Assembly (NCBI RefSeq): GCF_000295955.2 | Contig: NZ_ALXE01000048.1 | Coordinates: 1-64,000 of the forward strand | Reading direction: 5' to 3' | Source: Pantoea sp. A4 | GTDB lineage: Bacteria > Pseudomonadota > Gammaproteobacteria > Enterobacterales > Enterobacteriaceae | Length of the DNA stretch: 64,000 nucleotides | Notes under the pieces: model-generated | The model's database searches: none | What the model saw: the letters and a program-made list of their open reading frames with translations, nothing else | Told to the model about the DNA's origin: nothing | In this document: one piece after another, positions 16,655-26,766 of the stretch | Numbering within the stretch: position 1 is the stretch's first letter | Layout of the letters: every line of letters begins with the position of its first letter | Position numbers and translations under genes: made by a program

Positions 16655-18801
16655 GCGGCATCCTCTTCAGCCATTTTTTTCAGGGTGACGTAGTCAGGTT
16701 TACCACTGCCCAGCAGTGGCAGCTGCTTCAGCCAGCGAATATCGCGCGGCAGTGCCAACTCCGGCGCGCCCAGCGCCAGTGCCGCCAGACGCAGTGGCTC
16801 ACGGCTCAGCTCAGCATCCGTGGTGAACAACACCAGTGCTTCACCACGCGCGCCATCCGGACGGATTGACGCAGCATGTTGTTTCTCCGGGGAGGCTTTC
16901 AACGCGATTTGCTCGACAATCTCCAGCGAGACCATTTCACCGGCAATTTTGGCGAAGCGTTTTGCCCGCCCCTGAATCTGGCAGAACCCGCCTTCATCAA
17001 AGCTGACGATATCGCCGGTGTCATACCAGCCTGCTTCCATCTGTCCCTCGCCGTTATCGGCCAGCGGCACTTCCAGCACGCCTGGATTATCCACCCGCAG
17101 GTAGCCTTTCATGATGTTTGGGCCGCTCAGCTGCAGCAAACCGCCCTGCTCAATCCCCGGTACTGAGATCAACCGTGAATCCATGCCCGGCAAAATTCGG
17201 CCAACGGTGTGCGACTTCGCGGCCATTGGCACGTTGATCGCCACCACGGGTGCGCACTCGGTAACGCCATAGCCTTCAAGGATACGAATGCCGTATTTCT
17301 CTTGATAGAGCGTGCGCGTATTTTCCTGCAGTTTTTCCGCACCAGCCACCACATAGCGCAGACGGGCAAAGTCATACGGGCTGGCAAAACGGGCATAGTT
17401 GCCGAGGAAGGTTGACGTGCCAAACAACACGGTGCAGTTACGGTCATAGACCAGTTCCGGCACAATGCGGTAGTGCAGCGGGCTGGGGTAAAGAAACACC
17501 TGAGCACCGGTTAACAGCGGGGTAAACAGACCCACAGTGAGGCCAAAAGCATGGAACAGCGGCAGCGCCGACATAAAACGATCGCGCGGGGTGAAATCCG
17601 CCACGGTACGAATCTGTTCTACGTTAGCCAGCAAGCTTTTGTGGGAGTGCACCACCCCTTTCGGGTTCCCTTCGGAGCCAGAGGTGAACAGCACCATGGC
17701 GGCATCTTCCGGCTGCTGGGCCACCATCGCCTGACGCGGCATCAGGAGATGCGTCAGTATCCACAGCTTGTCTTGCAGCGTGACCGTTGATTTCAGATCT
17801 TCGAGATAGATCCAGTGCACCTCATTTAGCCCCTCAATCAGGTGGCCGAGGTTGCCCTTTTCAATAAACTGGCGTGAGGTGAAGACGGTTTTGATTTGCG
17901 CTGCTGTCAGTGCTGCGCGCATCCCGTTCACGCCGGCGGTGTAGTTGAGCATGGCAGGAATACGACCACGCATTGAAGCACCGAGGATCGCCGCCGCCGT
18001 CACCGTCGTATTCGGTAACAGCAGACCAATGTATTCGCTATGGCGGCTGTAGCGCTCCAGAATGCGCCCAACGCCGAGGGCTTTTTTCAGCAGGCCGTTG
18101 TAGCTGTCAGTTTTAAAATTGATATCTTCGATGCAAGGCTTGAAGGCGCCATAGCGGGTGCGCGCATTCAGGAAGGCTTCAAACAGGGTTTCCCGTGGAC
18201 GCACCGCCATCCGGGCTTCCATCATGATGTGATGCAAATGCTCACCGGCTAACTGGCGACGTTCACGCGCCGTTTTTGCTTCCGGCATCGGCAAGGTGGT
18301 TGCGGGTAAGACTGTCAGGGTAATACGCGGGAACAGACGACGTTTAAAGACCCCAGCCAGACGACCAAATGGCGTAAATTCCGCGCCCTCAATTCTGACC
18401 GGCACGACGCTGGCACCCGATTTGGCTGCCACAAACCCAGCACCGCTGTAGATTTTCATCAGCGAGCCCGTCACGGTAATACGTCCTTCCGGGAAGATCA
18501 CCACCGGGCGGCCACTCTCGACCATACGTACCAGCTTTTTCAGCGACATCGGCTGGGTAGGATCAAGCGGAACAAAGTCAATCAGCGGCTTTAACGCCTG
18601 CATGAACCACTTTTCGGAAATCGATGAATAGACGGCAAAAATCGGTTTTACCGGCAGGAACAGCGCCAACAGTACCCCGTCAATAAACGAGACATGGTTG
18701 GGGGTGATCAGCACTTTTTCTTTGTGCAGGGCAGGCAGATCGCCGCGCAGTTGAATACGCCATAGCAGGCGGAACATCCAGCGTAGTACTCGAAATAACA
18801 T
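16651..18801 (-). CDS. aas: Bifunctional acyl-ACP synthetase / 2-acylglycerophosphoethanolamine acyltransferase Aas
   Basis: Inner-membrane enzyme that activates fatty acid onto ACP and transfers it to lyso-PE. 716 residues from the ATG at 18801 (E. coli 719); a longer ORF reading exists, but MLFRVLRWMFRLLWR matches the family start. The N-terminal PlsC domain has NHVSFIDG (HX4D) and FPEGRIT. The C-terminal AMP-binding domain has LFTSGSEGNPKGVVHSH, GYGVTECAP and WYDTGDI. It acts with LplT in lysophospholipid recycling. In E. coli the next genes toward galR are the sRNAs omrA and omrB; here about 29 kb intervenes. Confidence 0.96.
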   Translation of the reverse strand: MLFRVLRWMFRLLWRIQLRGDLPALHKEKVLITPNHVSFIDGVLLALFLPVKPIFAVYSSISEKWFMQALKPLIDFVPLDPTQPMSLKKLVRMVESGRPVVIFPEGRITVTGSLMKIYSGAGFVAAKSGASVVPVRIEGAEFTPFGRLAGVFKRRLFPRITLTVLPATTLPMPEAKTARERRQLAGEHLHHIMMEARMAVRPRETLFEAFLNARTRYGAFKPCIEDINFKTDSYNGLLKKALGVGRILERYSRHSEYIGLLLPNTTVTAAAILGASMRGRIPAMLNYTAGVNGMRAALTAAQIKTVFTSRQFIEKGNLGHLIEGLNEVHWIYLEDLKSTVTLQDKLWILTHLLMPRQAMVAQQPEDAAMVLFTSGSEGNPKGVVHSHKSLLANVEQIRTVADFTPRDRFMSALPLFHAFGLTVGLFTPLLTGAQVFLYPSPLHYRIVPELVYDRNCTVLFGTSTFLGNYARFASPYDFARLRYVVAGAEKLQENTRTLYQEKYGIRILEGYGVTECAPVVAINVPMAAKSHTVGRILPGMDSRLISVPGIEQGGLLQLSGPNIMKGYLRVDNPGVLEVPLADNGEGQMEAGWYDTGDIVSFDEGGFCQIQGRAKRFAKIAGEMVSLEIVEQIALKASPEKQHAASIRPDGARGEALVLFTTDAELSREPLRLAALALGAPELALPRDIRWLKQLPLLGSGKPDYVTLKKMAEEDAA

Positions 18802-19007
18802 GCCAACTCCATAGCACGGGGAAAATGGCCTACAAAGATGCAATATCTCAGCCGTTTCGACAACCGGATTGTGACCGTGAAAGCCGTAAAAACCGGCTCT
18901 GATTTAATACCGAAGGGGGATAATTTTTGCTATGTGCCGAGCGAGACTGCACGCGTTTTAAAACCGTGAGAATCGGTTACGCCCGATTCACCCTGCATCT
19001 TGCTAAA

Positions 19008-19039
19008 ACCACCGCCCTGTAGCTGAACAGAGCGGTGGT
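19008..19039 (-). terminator. Terminator of the mdt-type efflux operon
   Basis: Stem ACCACCGC/GCGGTGGT, extended by CTGT/ACAG with one unpaired base on each side, lies just past the stop of the outer-membrane factor gene. On the - strand it is followed by TTTTAG, a modest T run. Confidence 0.7.
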
Positions 19040-19048
19040 AGGCGTGGC

Positions 19049-20443
19049 TTACTGCGAGGCCTGCCAGCCACCGCCGAGGGCAGCAATCAGCTCGACGCTG
19101 GCCACCCATTGCGTGCTTTGCAGTGACAGCAAGCTCTGCTGCTGTGACAAGCTGGTATTTTCGGTTGAGGCGACATCCAGATAATCAATCATACCGGCTT
19201 CATACTGGTTGCGGGTAACGCGCGCGGACTCCTGCGCACCCTGTGCTGCCAGCTGTTGCGATACCATCTCGCTCTGTAGCGTATTCAGCTCCACCAGGTA
19301 ATCTTCCACTTCCTGAAGTGCCGTCAGCACCGTCTGGCGGTAGGTCGCCACGCTGGCATCATAAGCCGCACGCGCTTGCTCTACTTTGGCGGAGGTTGCG
19401 CCGAAATCAAGCAGCGTACCGCTCAGCTCCGGTCCCAAAGACCAGACACGATTAGGCAGTGAGAACAGGCTATGCAAGGCGCTGGAGCTAAACCCACCGC
19501 TGGCGCTGAGCGTCAGATCCGGGTAGTAACCGGCAATCGCGACCCCCACTGCGGCATTATAGGACGCCACATTACGTTCAGCGTAGGCAATATCTGGGCG
19601 GCGCTGTAACAGCTGCGACGGTAACGTTTGTGGGATCGCAGGCAGCGTCGCCGTGAGTTTCGCCACCGGCAAGGTAAAGTCCGCTGGCGCACGCCCAATG
19701 AGCAGCGCAATCGCATGTTCGGTTTGCGCACGCTGCCACTGGTAATCCTGCGCGGAAGCGCGAGCGCTCTCAAGCTGGGTTTGCGCCTGCGCCAGCGTCG
19801 CACGGGATTCACTCCCGGCGTTGTATTTATTCTGAATCACCGTCAGATAGCGCTGATAGGCATTCACGCTTTGCTGATACAGCGCGATCTTCTCATCCAT
19901 AATACGCAGCTGGAAGTAGTCCTGCGCCAGCGAAGATTGCGCACTGAGCGTGATATTCGCTAACTCGGCGGCACTCGCCTGAGCACTGGCTTTGTTCTCT
20001 TCGACGGTGCGGCGCAATTTGCCCCACAAATCCACTTCCCAACTGGCGCTTAACTCAGCCTGATTGCTGTTACTGACCGTACGCGTGCCGTTGCTGTGGC
20101 TTCCGCTGCGCGTGCCGGTACCGTCGTAGCTCACCGAAGGCAGTAAAGCCGCGCGTGACTGGGAAACCAGCGCCTGAGCCTGGCGGTACTGGGCGGCGTA
20201 AGTGGCGACGTTCTGGTTGTTAATGCTGACCTGACGCATCAGGCCATCTAACGTGGCGTCGTGATACACCGACCACCATTCGCCTTTGCTGACGTCATCC
20301 TGCGGTTTAGCCTGCTGCCAGCCGCTGGCCTCTTTATAGTGCAGTGGCATCGCCATATCCGGGCGCTTGTAGTCCGGCCCCACGGTACAGCCCGTCAAGA
20401 CCAGCATCAGCGCCACGGGGGTAAAACGGAAAAGAGATTTCAT
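19049..20443 (-). CDS. Outer-membrane factor of RND efflux system (NodT/OprM family)
   Basis: 464-residue TolC-like channel lipoprotein: signal peptide MKSLFRFTPVALMLVLTG with lipobox Cys19 (LTGC), then two repeated OEP domains (about 60-245 and 265-455) of long amphipathic helices. RRPDIAYAERNVASYNAAVG is the typical start of the second repeat. It is the last gene of the operon, three bases after the mdtC-like gene, so it likely supplies the dedicated exit duct. E. coli mdtABC instead uses TolC and continues into mdtD-baeSR. The arrangement here matches Pseudomonas muxABC-opmB. Confidence 0.9.
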   Translation of the reverse strand: MKSLFRFTPVALMLVLTGCTVGPDYKRPDMAMPLHYKEASGWQQAKPQDDVSKGEWWSVYHDATLDGLMRQVSINNQNVATYAAQYRQAQALVSQSRAALLPSVSYDGTGTRSGSHSNGTRTVSNSNQAELSASWEVDLWGKLRRTVEENKASAQASAAELANITLSAQSSLAQDYFQLRIMDEKIALYQQSVNAYQRYLTVIQNKYNAGSESRATLAQAQTQLESARASAQDYQWQRAQTEHAIALLIGRAPADFTLPVAKLTATLPAIPQTLPSQLLQRRPDIAYAERNVASYNAAVGVAIAGYYPDLTLSASGGFSSSALHSLFSLPNRVWSLGPELSGTLLDFGATSAKVEQARAAYDASVATYRQTVLTALQEVEDYLVELNTLQSEMVSQQLAAQGAQESARVTRNQYEAGMIDYLDVASTENTSLSQQQSLLSLQSTQWVASVELIAALGGGWQASQ

Positions 20444-20446
20444 CGA

Positions 20447-23400
20447 TCAGGATCCTGTAGGGCGCAACCGGTGCCACTGGCGTTTCGTGGCGCGACTCAG
20501 GCGATCAAGCCAGAGATACACCACCGGTGTGGTAAAGAGTGTAAGAAGCTGGCTCAGCGCAAGGCCACCGGCAATCGCAATGCCCAACGGGCTGCGCAGG
20601 TCGGCATCCCCGCCACTGCCCAAGGCCAGCGGGAGAGCACCAAAGAAAGCCGCCAGCGTGGTCATCATGATTGGGCGGAAGCGCATCAAACAGGCCTGAG
20701 TGATCGCCTGCTGGGGCGTCATCCCCTCGGTGCGTTCTGCGTGCAAGGCGAAGTCGATCATCATGATCGCATTCTTTTTCACAATCCCGATCAGCAAGAT
20801 AATCCCGATCAGCGCAATAATGGTCAGTTGGGTATTCGTGAGCAGCAACAGCAGCAGCGCGCCAACCCCTGCCGAAGGCAGCGTTGAAAGGATGGTCAGC
20901 GGGTGGATATAGCTCTCATACAACATCCCCAGCACGATATAGACCGCGCACAACGCAGCCACAATCAACCACGGCATCGTCGCTGTTAACTGAGTAAACG
21001 CCTGCGCCGTCCCGGCAAAGCCCGCCTGAATGGTGGAAGGTAAGCCAATCTGCGCCATCGCCTGCTTGATAAGCACCTGCGCCTGCTCCAGCGAAACGCC
21101 ATCATTGAGGTTAAACGCGATGGTCGTGGTCGCTGATTGCCCCTGGTGCGCCACCGAAAGCGGTGCATTCCCGCCGCTAAAGGTGGCGAAAGCCGAAAGC
21201 GGCACGCGATCGCCACTGTCGTTAATCACATAGAGCTGTTTGAGCATCTCCGGATCGCGGGTGTAGTTATCTTGCAGGCCCATCACCACATGGTACTGAT
21301 TCAGCGTGTGATACAACGTCGCCACCTGACGCTGGCTAAAGGCGTTATTGAGCAGAGTATCGATCATGTTGACGTTGATGCCGAAGCGCTTCGCCCGATC
21401 GCGGTCAATATTGATCACCACTTCCTGGCCGCCGGTTTGTGAGTCTGAATCCACGCTGTTGAGCTGGGGTATCGCACTCAGCGCCGCCTGCACCTTCGGT
21501 GACCACTGGCGCAGCAGATTAAGATCGTCCGCTTGCAGGCTGTACTGGTAGGTGGCATTGGCACTGCGCCCCCCCACATGCAGGTCCTGGGCCGCCATCA
21601 GGAACATCTGCGCCCCGGCAATATGGCTGGTTTTCATACTCAGCCGGTTCGCTACCTCGGTTGCGGTGGCATCGCGCTTATCAAAGTCTTTCAGGCGGAC
21701 AAAGAAGTTCGCGCTGTTACGTGAGCCAAACATGCCGCTCCCCATCGAAGACATGACGGTCTCTACCGCCGGGTCGGATTCGATGATTTTAGTGAACTGC
21801 AACATCTTGGGTTTCATCGCCTGGAAAGAGATGTTTTGATCGGCACGCAGTGCCCCCATCAGCAGTCCGGTATCCTGATTCGGGAAGAAGCCTTTTTGCA
21901 CCACCGAATAGAGGAACAAGTTCAGCACGATAGTCAAAAACAGACTAAACAGGGTGATTTTCTGGTGACGCATCACCCAATCCAGCCCGCTAGAGTAAGC
22001 CGCCAGCAGGCTATTGAGCTGGTTTTCAATCCACTGATAGACAGGATGTGGCCGCTGCGTCACCTTTGGTTTGCGCTTGAGCAGACGTGAACAGAGCATC
22101 GGCGTCAGGCTAAGTGAAACAAACATCGAGATCAGCAATGAGACAGTCAGCGTGACGGCAAATTCACGGAACATGCGCCCGACCAGGCTGCCCATCAGTA
22201 AGATCGGAATAAATACCGCCACCAGTGAAACCGTCATGGACAGCACGGTAAAACTTACTTCTCGCGCCCCGCGTACCGCAGCACGCACCGGGCTTAGCCC
22301 CCTTTCGATATGGCGCGTGATGTTTTCCAGCACCACAATCGCATCGTCCACCACAAAGCCGGTGGAGACGATCAACGCCATCAACGAGAGGTTATCAAGG
22401 CTGTAGCCCAGCAGATACATCACCGCGCAGGTGCCAATCAGGGAGACCGGCAGCGCCAGCGCGGGGATCACCACCGCCTGAAGATTACGCAGGAAAATAA
22501 AGACCACCGCAATCACCAACAGCGTGGCAACCAGCAAGGTTTCTTCCGTGTCATACAGCGAAGCACGTACCGTAGGCGAGCGGTCAACCACGATCTTCAA
22601 CTGCGTATCCGCAGGCAGATCTTTCTCCAGCGCCGGAAGTTGCGCTTTGATTTCATCGATGGTTTCCAGCATATTCGCGCCCGCCTGACGCTTAATGCCA
22701 ATCATCACCGAAGGGGTGGCGTTGAGAAAACCGGCCTGGTACTTATCTTCCACCGAGTCATAGACCGTTGCGATATCATGCAAACGTACCGCTTTGCCGT
22801 TGCTGTAGCTGACAATCAGATCCTGATACTGAGCGGCTTTATCTAACTGACCGTTGCTGTCGACCACCCAGGACTGGTTATTGCCCTGCAACATCCCTTT
22901 CGGTAAATCGGTGGTGCTGTTGGCAATCGCTGTGCGCACGGTATCCAGCGAAATGCCGTATTGGGTAAGCTTCATCGGTTGCAGATCGATGCGGACGGCT
23001 GGCAGGGCACTGCCCATCAGCGACACTTCCCCTACCCCTTTCACCTGCCCCATCGCCTGTTCGATTTTGCTTTCAGCCAGATCGTACAACTGGCCCGGCG
23101 TGCGCGAAGAGGAGGTCAGCGCCAGCATCACAATCGGTGCGTCGGAAGGGTTCGCTTTGCGGTAGGTGGGTAACGACTCCATGCTGCTCGGCAACAAGCT
23201 GCGGGCGGCGTTGATTGCCGCCTGCACGTCACGCGCCGCACCGTTGATGTCACGGTCGAGGTCAAACTGCAAAATCACAGACGTTGACCCCTGCGAACTG
23301 CTGGAGGTCATTTCACTGACGCCCGCAATCTGCCCCAGCGCCCGCTCCAGCGGCGTAGCCACCGTGGCGGCCATGGTTTCAGGGCTGGCACCGGCAAGGC

Positions 23401-23548
23401 TGGCGCTGACCATAATGGTGGGGTAATCCACCTGCGGCAGCGGCGCAACCGGCAGTAAGCGATAGCCCAGCACGCCCAGCAGCAGAATCGCCATCGACAA
23501 CAACAGCGTGGTAACCGGGCGGAAAATAAACATACGCGTCAGATTCAT
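20447..23548 (-). CDS. mdtC: RND efflux transporter subunit, MdtC/MuxC type
   Basis: Inner-membrane proton-driven drug pump subunit, 1033 residues from the ATG at 23548 (MNLTRMFIFRPVTTLLL). It has the RND layout: first membrane helix, periplasmic porter half, helices 2-6, helix 7, second porter half, helices 8-12. The helix 4 proton-relay aspartates are present (STGFVVDDAIVVLENI), as is the late GIVKKNAIMMIDFAL motif. The start overlaps the mdtB stop as ATGA. MdtB and MdtC form a heterotrimer in E. coli; the two genes in series suggest the same here. Confidence 0.93.
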   Translation of the reverse strand: MNLTRMFIFRPVTTLLLSMAILLLGVLGYRLLPVAPLPQVDYPTIMVSASLAGASPETMAATVATPLERALGQIAGVSEMTSSSSQGSTSVILQFDLDRDINGAARDVQAAINAARSLLPSSMESLPTYRKANPSDAPIVMLALTSSSRTPGQLYDLAESKIEQAMGQVKGVGEVSLMGSALPAVRIDLQPMKLTQYGISLDTVRTAIANSTTDLPKGMLQGNNQSWVVDSNGQLDKAAQYQDLIVSYSNGKAVRLHDIATVYDSVEDKYQAGFLNATPSVMIGIKRQAGANMLETIDEIKAQLPALEKDLPADTQLKIVVDRSPTVRASLYDTEETLLVATLLVIAVVFIFLRNLQAVVIPALALPVSLIGTCAVMYLLGYSLDNLSLMALIVSTGFVVDDAIVVLENITRHIERGLSPVRAAVRGAREVSFTVLSMTVSLVAVFIPILLMGSLVGRMFREFAVTLTVSLLISMFVSLSLTPMLCSRLLKRKPKVTQRPHPVYQWIENQLNSLLAAYSSGLDWVMRHQKITLFSLFLTIVLNLFLYSVVQKGFFPNQDTGLLMGALRADQNISFQAMKPKMLQFTKIIESDPAVETVMSSMGSGMFGSRNSANFFVRLKDFDKRDATATEVANRLSMKTSHIAGAQMFLMAAQDLHVGGRSANATYQYSLQADDLNLLRQWSPKVQAALSAIPQLNSVDSDSQTGGQEVVINIDRDRAKRFGINVNMIDTLLNNAFSQRQVATLYHTLNQYHVVMGLQDNYTRDPEMLKQLYVINDSGDRVPLSAFATFSGGNAPLSVAHQGQSATTTIAFNLNDGVSLEQAQVLIKQAMAQIGLPSTIQAGFAGTAQAFTQLTATMPWLIVAALCAVYIVLGMLYESYIHPLTILSTLPSAGVGALLLLLLTNTQLTIIALIGIILLIGIVKKNAIMMIDFALHAERTEGMTPQQAITQACLMRFRPIMMTTLAAFFGALPLALGSGGDADLRSPLGIAIAGGLALSQLLTLFTTPVVYLWLDRLSRATKRQWHRLRPTGS

Positions 23549-26500
23549 TCTGCGCCTCGGGCCTGCTGCTGACGGCGTTTCACCCATGCGTTACCGCGCT
23601 GGGCAATCCCATCAAACCACAGGTAGATAACCGGCGTGGAGAACAGCGTCAGCACCTGACTGAACACCAATCCACCAACAATCACCAACCCCAGCGGTTG
23701 ACGCAGCTCAGCACCAGAACCCGATGCCAGCATCAGCGGGAGCGCGCCCAACAGCGCCGCCATGGTGGTCATCAGGATCGGGCGGAAGCGCAACAGGCAG
23801 GCCTGATGGATCGCCTCGCGTGGGCTGAGATGCTGCTTATTCTCCGCTTCCAGCGCAAAGTCGATCATCATAATGGCGTTTTTCTTCACGATGCCGATCA
23901 GCAAAATCACCCCGATTAGCGCAATCAGGCTGAATTCGGTGCCGGACAGCAGCAGCGTCAGAAGTGCGCCTACCGCCGCCGAAGGGAGCGTAGAGAGGAT
24001 CGTGACCGGATGAATAAAGCTTTCATACAGGATACCCAGCACCACATACATGGTGATCAACGCCGCCAGAATCAGCCACAGCGTGTTGCCGGTGGCGCTC
24101 TGGAACGCAGAGGTTTCCCCCTGATAACGCAGCGTGATGCTGGAAGGCAACTGCAACTGCTGCGTGACTTCCGCAATCGCCTTCTGCCCGTCTTCCAGCG
24201 AATAACCGTTGTTGAGGTTAAACGACAACATCACCGCCGGGAACTGGTTGAGGCGCATATGCATCAGCGAGCCGGTACGTTCATGAATTGTCGCAATCGA
24301 CGTCAGCTTCACCATGCCTGTGGTAGTGGTGGTATCGCTGGTGCTGTCAGAACTGGTGCTGCTTGTGGTGCTGGTGCTGGTCGTCGAACTGGTGCTGCTC
24401 GTGGTAGAGCTGGTGCTGCTGCTATCACTGCTGCTGGTGGTGCTCTGCAAATAGATATCATCGAAGGAAGCGGGAGACTGCTGGTATTGCGGCTTCACTT
24501 CTAATACCACGCGATACTGGTTAGCCTGGGTAAAAATGGTGGAAACCAGACGCTGACCAAAGGCGTTATACAGCGCCGTATCCACATCCGAAGCAGTAAT
24601 ACCGTAGCGTGCGGCTTTATCGCGGTTCAGTTCCACGTAAGCCACGCGCCCCTGATCCTGCAAATTGCTCACAACACCGTTAAACTCCGGGCGTTTTTTC
24701 AATGCTTCAACCAGCTTCGGCGTCCAGTTAACCAGATTTTCACTGTCGGCATCATCCAGCGTGAACTGGTACTGGCTGGGAGAAACCTGATCGTTCACCG
24801 TCAGATCCTGCGCAGGCTGCATATAGAGCTGAATGCCTGCCACCTGCTCTGCCGCCTGCTGGAGCTGTTTGATCACCACATCGGCTTTATCATCACGCTG
24901 ATCAAACGGTTTGAGGTTGATCTGCAAGCGGCCACTGTTCAGGCTGGTGTTGGTGCCATCAATACCGATAGTGGAAGAGAGATTTTCCACCGAAGGGTTC
25001 TGCAAGATAACCCTGGCCAGCGCCTGCTGCCGTTTCGCCATCTCACTGAACGAAACATCCTGCGAAGCCACGGTCACCCCCTGAATCAGCCCGGTATCTT
25101 GCGTCGGGAAGAACCCTTTAGGGATCGCCAGATAGAGGATGGCGGTCAGCGCAAAGGTTGCCAGCGCCACCAGCAGCGTCAGCTTCTGGTGGTTCAGCAC
25201 CACCGTGAGCAGCCGGTCATAGACATCGACGATTTTGTCGAATACCGCTTCCCCCTTACGGGCAAAGCGCGACTGTTTCTCCGGTGGCACATGGCGCAGA
25301 AGATAGGCGCACAACATCGGCGTCAGGGTCAACGAAACCAACATCGAGACAAAGATCGACACCGCCAGGGTAATGGCAAACTCGCGGAACAGTCGGCCAA
25401 CCACATCGCCCATGAACAGCAGAGGGATCAGTACCGCAATCAGCGAGAACGTCAGCGAGATGATGGTAAAGCCGATCTGCTGGGAACCTTTCAGCGCCGC
25501 CTGCATCGGCGTTTCGCCCTCTTCCAGTCGGCGGGTGATGTTTTCGACCACCACAATCGCATCATCGATGACAAAACCGGTGGCGATAGTCAGCGCCATT
25601 AAAGAGAGGTTATTGATGCTAAAGCCGGAAAGGTACATCACCCCAAAAGTGCCGACCAGCGACAGCGGCACCGCCACACTGGGGATCAGTGTCGCAGCGA
25701 CATTGCGCAGGAACAGGAACGTCACCATCACCACCAGCGCAATCGACAGCATTAATTCAAACTGCACATCGCTGATAGAGGCGCGAATGGTCTGGGTGCG
25801 GTCAGACAGCACCGTCATTTTCACGCCGTCTGGCAACGCTGCCTGCAGCGTCGGCAGCTTGGCCTTGATGTCATCCACCACCTGAATCACGTTAGCACCC
25901 GGCTGGCGCTGCACGCTGATAATGATAGCCGGACTGTTGTTTGCCCAGGCAGACTGGAAGCTGTTTTCCGGCCCCTGTTCAATATGCGCAATGTCTTTGA
26001 GACGCAGCGCCGCACCATTTTTGTAGGTGAGAATCAGGTTGCCGTACTCTTCAGCGGTGCGCAGCTGGTCATTGGCATCGATGGTGACCGAGTGGTATTT
26101 GCCATCAAAGCCCCCTTTTGAACCGTTGACGTTGCTGTTGGTAATTAAGGTATCGACGTCTGCCAGCGTCAGCCCGTGGGCCGCCAGCGCTTTCGGGTCC
26201 ATTTGCACACGAATTGCGGGTTGATGTCCCCCCGCCAGCGTAACCATCCCCACGCCGGAGATCTGCGACAGCTTCAGCGCCACACGGGTGTTAACCAGAT
26301 CCTGCACCTGCGTCAGCGGCAAGTTATCGGAACTGGCCGCCAGTGTGATCACCGCAGTATCGGCCGGGTTGACCTTTTTGTAGGTGGGCGGATTAGGCAA
26401 ATCGCTGGGCAGCAGGTTGTTTGCGGCATTGATTGCCGCCTGCACTTCCTGTTCAGCAACGTCCAGAGACAGATCGAGGCTGAACTTCAATGTAATGATA

Positions 26501-26766
26501 GAAGATCCCCCCGAGCTGGTGGAGGTCATCTGGCTTAAGCCCGCCATCTGTCCCAACTGGCGTTCCAGCGGGGAGGTAACGGAAGACGCCATCACATCCG
26601 GGCTCGCACCCGGATAGAGCGTGGTGACCTGAATGGTGGGATAATCTACCTGCGGTAGCGCCGAGGTAGAGAGAAACTGGTAAGCAAATATCCCCGAGAT
26701 CAGCACCCCGATCATCAGCAGGATAGTGGCGACCGGGCGCAGGATAAACAGGCGTGACGGGTTCAT
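23545..26766 (-). CDS. mdtB: RND efflux transporter subunit, MdtB/MuxB type, with Ser/Thr insertion
   Basis: 1073-residue RND subunit, about 33 longer than E. coli MdtB (1040). The standard RND architecture is intact, with the helix 4 aspartates (TGFVIDDAIVVVENI) and GIVKKNAIMMIDFAL. The extra length is mostly a run of 42 residues that are all Ser or Thr except three Asp (about 775-816). It replaces a short loop of the second periplasmic half, just before VKLTSIATI, near the docking/porter junction by analogy with AcrB. The frame is intact. It is coupled to mdtA and mdtC by ATGA overlaps. Confidence 0.92.
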   Translation of the reverse strand: MNPSRLFILRPVATILLMIGVLISGIFAYQFLSTSALPQVDYPTIQVTTLYPGASPDVMASSVTSPLERQLGQMAGLSQMTSTSSGGSSIITLKFSLDLSLDVAEQEVQAAINAANNLLPSDLPNPPTYKKVNPADTAVITLAASSDNLPLTQVQDLVNTRVALKLSQISGVGMVTLAGGHQPAIRVQMDPKALAAHGLTLADVDTLITNSNVNGSKGGFDGKYHSVTIDANDQLRTAEEYGNLILTYKNGAALRLKDIAHIEQGPENSFQSAWANNSPAIIISVQRQPGANVIQVVDDIKAKLPTLQAALPDGVKMTVLSDRTQTIRASISDVQFELMLSIALVVMVTFLFLRNVAATLIPSVAVPLSLVGTFGVMYLSGFSINNLSLMALTIATGFVIDDAIVVVENITRRLEEGETPMQAALKGSQQIGFTIISLTFSLIAVLIPLLFMGDVVGRLFREFAITLAVSIFVSMLVSLTLTPMLCAYLLRHVPPEKQSRFARKGEAVFDKIVDVYDRLLTVVLNHQKLTLLVALATFALTAILYLAIPKGFFPTQDTGLIQGVTVASQDVSFSEMAKRQQALARVILQNPSVENLSSTIGIDGTNTSLNSGRLQINLKPFDQRDDKADVVIKQLQQAAEQVAGIQLYMQPAQDLTVNDQVSPSQYQFTLDDADSENLVNWTPKLVEALKKRPEFNGVVSNLQDQGRVAYVELNRDKAARYGITASDVDTALYNAFGQRLVSTIFTQANQYRVVLEVKPQYQQSPASFDDIYLQSTTSSSDSSSTSSTTSSTSSTTSTSTTSSTSSDSTSDTTTTTGMVKLTSIATIHERTGSLMHMRLNQFPAVMLSFNLNNGYSLEDGQKAIAEVTQQLQLPSSITLRYQGETSAFQSATGNTLWLILAALITMYVVLGILYESFIHPVTILSTLPSAAVGALLTLLLSGTEFSLIALIGVILLIGIVKKNAIMMIDFALEAENKQHLSPREAIHQACLLRFRPILMTTMAALLGALPLMLASGSGAELRQPLGLVIVGGLVFSQVLTLFSTPVIYLWFDGIAQRGNAWVKRRQQQARGAE
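24319..24444 (-). repeat. Low-complexity Ser/Thr codon tract inside mdtB
   Basis: A 126-bp run of AGC, ACC, ACG, AGT and ACT codons encodes 42 residues, 39 of them Ser or Thr. The + strand looks like degenerate GCTGGT/GGTGCT repeats, the kind of sequence that grows and shrinks by slippage in three-base steps. It stays in frame. Confidence 0.9.

Noticed and set aside
24319..24444. A true frameshift or pseudogene in mdtB at the Ser/Thr tract
   Set aside because: The tract is a multiple of three, and conserved RND sequence continues in frame on both sides.
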